Origin: Plecoglossus altivelis
Lineage: Eukaryota; Chordata; Actinopteri; Osmeriformes; Plecoglossidae
Assembly: GCA_036571765.1 (NCBI GenBank)
Contig: BROE01000003.1
Span: 10,518,821-10,582,820 of the forward strand
Direction of reading: 5' to 3'
DNA length: 64,000 bases
Each line of letters begins with the position of its first letter. Positions within the stretch are counted from its first letter, which is position 1. The notes under the pieces are model-generated. The model was not told where the DNA came from, made no database searches, and was given only the letters and a program-made list of their open reading frames with translations. Below, piece after piece: positions 60,287 to 64,000 of this stretch. The position numbers and the translations under genes are program-made.

Positions 60287-60361
60287 GAAGACACGTCAGA
60301 GTTAACAGTTGAGAAAGAGATTCCCCGACAGCTCGCTCGGTTCCAGCCTTCCTCCATCTGA
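60287..60361 (+). CDS. terminal exon of the same unidentified gene, with stop
   Basis: The acceptor TCTCTATTTCAG is followed by 24 codons beginning EDTSELTVEKEIPRQLAR and ending FQPSSI, then TGA at 60359-60361. It enters in phase 0, matching the donor at 59529. No AATAAA was seen in the following 800 bp or so, so the poly(A) site is unknown. The function is unknown. Confidence 0.68.
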   Translation, partial: EDTSELTVEKEIPRQLARFQPSSI

Positions 60362-61008
60362 CTGCTTCCCCTCAGCGAGATTCATGATGTAGTTTATTCC
60401 TTTATACATCTGAAGGCCTGGAGTCTGCCAAAGAGCATAACTTCAGAGACAGAGAGAGAGAGAACGAGAGGGAGAGAGACAGCAGAAAGGACACAGGCAG
60501 AGACATAATGGTAAAACGTTTTTTTTTTTTCATACTATACTTTTTCTCAAACTTTTCCAACACTTTCCCATTTCAAACTACAGAGCCTTCGGCCAAATGA
60601 TCTCCCTCTGAAGAGTGTCTAATATCTTATGAAATGATATCACTCCACTCCGATTCACCCAATGACTGAAATACGTGTGTAATGAATGTGTTAAAGTTAC
60701 AGTCACAGCTTTCAAATGCACAGTCTGGGAGAATTACCATAATTGGTCGAAACTCACTATCCACAGTCAAACTAGTGAATAATTCAGCCTCTCTGCGCAC
60801 ACGCACACACACATGCACACAAATGCATTGACCCCACTGTAACAGATTTCATTTTTTTCCCCATATCCCTCTGTAATGCAATTTAACAATGTCAGATTAG
60901 TCAACTCACGATTCATTACAGGTCATTGTTAATTTACACATAGCCCAACACTCAACATAAGTAAGGCAGTCTAGCAGATCATGCCTGTGTGAGTGTTTGT
61001 GGCCGTGT

Positions 61009-61011
<3 letters not shown>

Positions 61012-61074
<63 letters not shown>

Positions 61075-61076
61075 GC
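61012..61076. repeat. (GA)n microsatellite
   Basis: A GA run with AAAG interruptions, about 650 bp downstream of the stop of the unidentified gene. Confidence 0.95.
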
Positions 61077-62116
61077 CCGTTCATATTTTCCTTAGTTCAC
61101 TAGACTTGCAACCAATGTATGTCCTTGGAGTGGAAGGGTCACTGTATGGTTAAGTTAAGTTACTGCCAGTTGAAGGAAATAGCATTTGATCGGCTTATTC
61201 AAGTACATACCCCCGTTCTGCTCAGCTTCACATTTCTGCCAGAGAAATATCCAAATCTCTGAACAAACACATGTCCATACACTCACTAAAAGCACTGAAA
61301 AAAACACATGCCAGCTTCCAATGGCGAAACATGGATGCAAAGATATTCATCAGCCTTACACTTCAGTCTTTAAGTCTAGGTAGGTCTTCACCACTGCTGT
61401 TCAGGAGCAAAAAAACAAATGACAGCAATGACAGAGAAGAAAGTGGAGTCTGCAGGACTGAGAGCTGTTGGGGTTAAGCTCTGTAGCTTCAGTAACTGGG
61501 GTTGGGAAAGGCATGAACGGTTGTGTTCTGTGTCGTTAGCCACAAGCCAATGAAGGTCTGACCCTGTCATTCTGCCACAACTATGGGGCGTATGTTTGGT
61601 TTATTTTTTTGTGGCAGTTAAATGTAATCATAGAATTATAGGAAGGGCAGGGGGGAGGGGGGGGGGGATTTGACACATTCAAAAATTGTGTGGAACATGT
61701 CTCATCCTTATCTGATGAAACCGAGGCCCTTGATCAGAACAGTTTGGCTCTCGTCAAAGTCTCTGAGGTTGTAACTCCTCCTGCATCCAGCGTGTTGAGA
61801 TGCGGTTGTTTCCTGACCGTCTGACCTACCCAGACCTTGACACGTTCCCTCATTTGGATGGGATCTGTGTTAATCACTTCACCTCTGACTGGTCCAAATG
61901 TGTCGGCTCAGTGTACATGTCTCACTGTGAGCACGATTGTCTGCCAATGTATTCATATAAATCAAAGGGGACTTGATAAAAATAATTTTGTATGTTACGT
62001 CCAAAAGTTTTTGAAATAGGCCTTTATATCCTAAGAGAGTTCAAAGGTAGGCAAAATAGTGGTTTTTTTCGTGCGTGTGGATACCTGTGTGTGTGTGCAT
62101 GGGTGCACGCACGCAC

Positions 62117-62117
<1 letters not shown>

Positions 62118-62163
<46 letters not shown>

Positions 62164-62186
62164 GGTGTGTGTGTGTGTGTGTGTTA
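62118..62186. repeat. (GT)n microsatellite
   Basis: A GT run with a GCGCGGGT interruption, preceded by ACGCACGCACGCG. Confidence 0.95.
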
Positions 62187-64000
62187 AAGGTAGGCGAAAG
62201 CGTCCAGCCAGTACCCTCTATGCTAGATACGACACGCGTCTCATTGCTTGGCCCACTGAAGCAAGCTGCCCATGCTCACTGGCATTTCTCAAATGTGCCA
62301 CAGCTGGGGGGCCCTGAGTGGCACACAGCTCCACTGGGGCAGGGGGCAGGGGAGGGGGGGGCGGGGGGGAGTAGGGGGAGGGTGCAGAGGGAGGTTGAAA
62401 GGGTGAACTAAAGATCTTGATCTCGATATTGTCACGGGAATTGGTTGCATTTTGCGGCCCCCCCATCCCCTCCCCCCTTCCCTCCCTCCCGCGCCCCCCT
62501 CCCTGCTGCGCCCCCTTCCCCATCACACCAGAACACTGTGTTGACCCCAATCAGGTACGCTCTGGCCATTAGCGAGCAGGGCCAGGGTGGTGATGCGTGT
62601 TTCCTGCACAGTGGTCTACCTCCATTTTCCCTGTGAGAGAAAGGTGCTTCATTTCCAGCTGACAGACGCATCATGTTCTTTTCTCTTAAGTAACGTCAGT
62701 GTCTCTTTTTAATAGTGTTTCTGTCACTCGTCTCTCTGGGGGAAGCAAATGAAGCTTATATAGTGGTAGAAGGAGGGGGGGGAAGGAGAATTAATTTACT
62801 TTGTTGAAAGCATCCTAAATTATGCTCTAACTTCAATCATACACTTAGTCAGTCACTTCGATCTTGCTCCCTCTTTCTCTCTTTATCTCCCTCGCTCTCT
62901 CCCTCCTCATCGCCCTCGCTCTCTCTCCCCTCATCGCCCTCGCTCTCTCCTAATTTCCCTCGCGTTCTTTTTATCTCAGATTTGACTGGCCAAGGAATAT
63001 AATTTTTTAAATCAAAATCTACCACTCTCTCTTTTACTGTATTTATATCCACTTACATTATGTTACAATTGTAATTATAATATCAAATAAATATGGAACT
63101 AGACCATACAGTAGGTTGGTCATATAAGAAGTCCTTTTATGTATGCTGCATGCAAATTTATGCGCAATATGTAATGGCATAATTGAATCACTCCACTTGT
63201 AAGTAACATACATATGTAAACTTTTCCAGTCTGAAATCAATGTATATATACAGTAATTGTAGAACATATGTTACCAGTAAAAGTCTATATATACAAAGAT
63301 AAATATATTATTTTTATATAATACACATATATGCAATATACACATACAATAGACACATATAAGACACATTTCTATATTTGGTTTTGTAAATTGACAAGTT
63401 TGATACTTCATACTAATCTACACCACTGCTTTTTAATGACTTTAATATCATCAAGTTTACTGTACTGCCATATGATTCAATTGGTATGATGCCATTTCTG
63501 TCGTTTTACATTTTGAGCTTGTTCTATGAAACATTGAGTCATGTGAGATCCCTGGCAATACATACATGACATCCATAGTTATGGTTTGCTCAGCATTTAC
63601 ATTCAAAAATCGTTTGCTTACTGTAAATCTCAGCATTATCGCAAGCAATGACCAAGCCAACTCACAACTCACACTGTAAATACCCTGCCATTGGAAGCAA
63701 ATTACACACATTTGTATCTCTCTCATTTGTTCCCTCTCTCTCCCCTCTTTCTCCCTCCTTCTCTCTCCCTCCCTCACGCTCTCTTTCTAATGGAACTTCA
63801 CCAAGGCATGAACAGGCATGAAGATGTGCACTCATTTAAATGACACGCAAGCATTAAGACAAACACATGCAACACGTTTGCTGTCTGTACTCTCACGTGT
63901 TTCCCATAAAGTACATGGCACAATCTTAAGTGGAGCTGTCTAGGTAATTATTAGTCTTCATTAAACTGTCTTTCAAAGCATTAATTCAGACATATTAGCT

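Larger units (their letters stand above)
60362..64000. other. non-coding 3' flank
   Basis: No exon seen. It holds GA and GT microsatellites, a poly-G spot (61656-61667), a G-rich then C-rich pair of tracts around 62340-62520 and AT-rich sequence from 62990 to 63450. Confidence 0.6.

Noticed and set aside
59381..60361. Assignment of the plus-strand gene to DCDC1
   Set aside because: Synteny would suggest it, but the C-terminal sequence shows no doublecortin or ricin-type features and does not match the DCDC1 tail as I know it.
1..64000. CRISPR array, prophage, operon or other prokaryotic features
   Set aside because: The tandem repeats are contiguous or degenerate with no unique spacers, and the gene structure is intron-containing.

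Overview
This is a vertebrate nuclear genome window, most likely from a ray-finned (teleost) fish. Genes are split into short exons with GT-AG introns, most of the DNA is non-coding, and it is full of CA/GT, CT/GA and longer tandem repeats. One 58-base run of N marks an assembly gap. I see no bacterial or viral gene organisation, no CRISPR array, and no intact transposon ORF.

The one gene I can reconstruct and name is DNAJC24 (DPH4), the J-domain/CSL-zinc-finger co-factor of diphthamide synthesis on elongation factor 2. It lies on the minus strand. Its four coding exons are at 24738-24630, 21490-21352, 16210-16142 and 15923-15757. They join in phase into a 160-residue protein with the HPD loop and all four zinc-finger cysteines. 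Only fragments of it sit in long open frames. Its introns hold a roughly 950-bp CA/CTAG-type minisatellite, a CpG-rich block with nested inverted repeats, the assembly gap, and 28-bp and 30-bp minisatellites close to the donor of the J-domain exon.

A second gene ends on the plus strand at the right side. Two exons (59381-59529 and 60287-60361) are in phase, have good splice sites, and encode a glutamine-rich helical C-terminus and a stop. I do not recognise the family. Its upstream exons should lie to the left of 59 kb; I list weak candidates but cannot connect them.

Layout: 1-15.5 kb is non-coding, with polypyrimidine/polypurine tracts, a 34-bp-type minisatellite (8.46-9.0 kb), a tRNA-derived array (5.27-5.46 kb) and several conserved-element-like stretches. 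15.5-24.7 kb is DNAJC24. 24.7-59.3 kb is gene-poor, with AT-rich, TAAT-rich stretches (notably 45.3-47.1 kb), CpG-rich spots, minisatellites and weak exon candidates. 59.3-60.4 kb is the end of the unknown gene. 60.4-64 kb is non-coding.

In human, DNAJC24 lies in the PAX6-ELP4-IMMP1L-DNAJC24-DCDC1 block on 11p13, whose introns carry long-range PAX6 regulatory elements. I did not find IMMP1L, ELP4 or DCDC1 exons here, so that context is an expectation from synteny rather than something shown by this sequence. I found no convincing undescribed multi-gene system. The most interesting items are the coding GAG microsatellite in the zinc finger, the CpG-rich inverted-repeat block, the unidentified plus-strand gene and the regulatory-looking AT-rich stretches.
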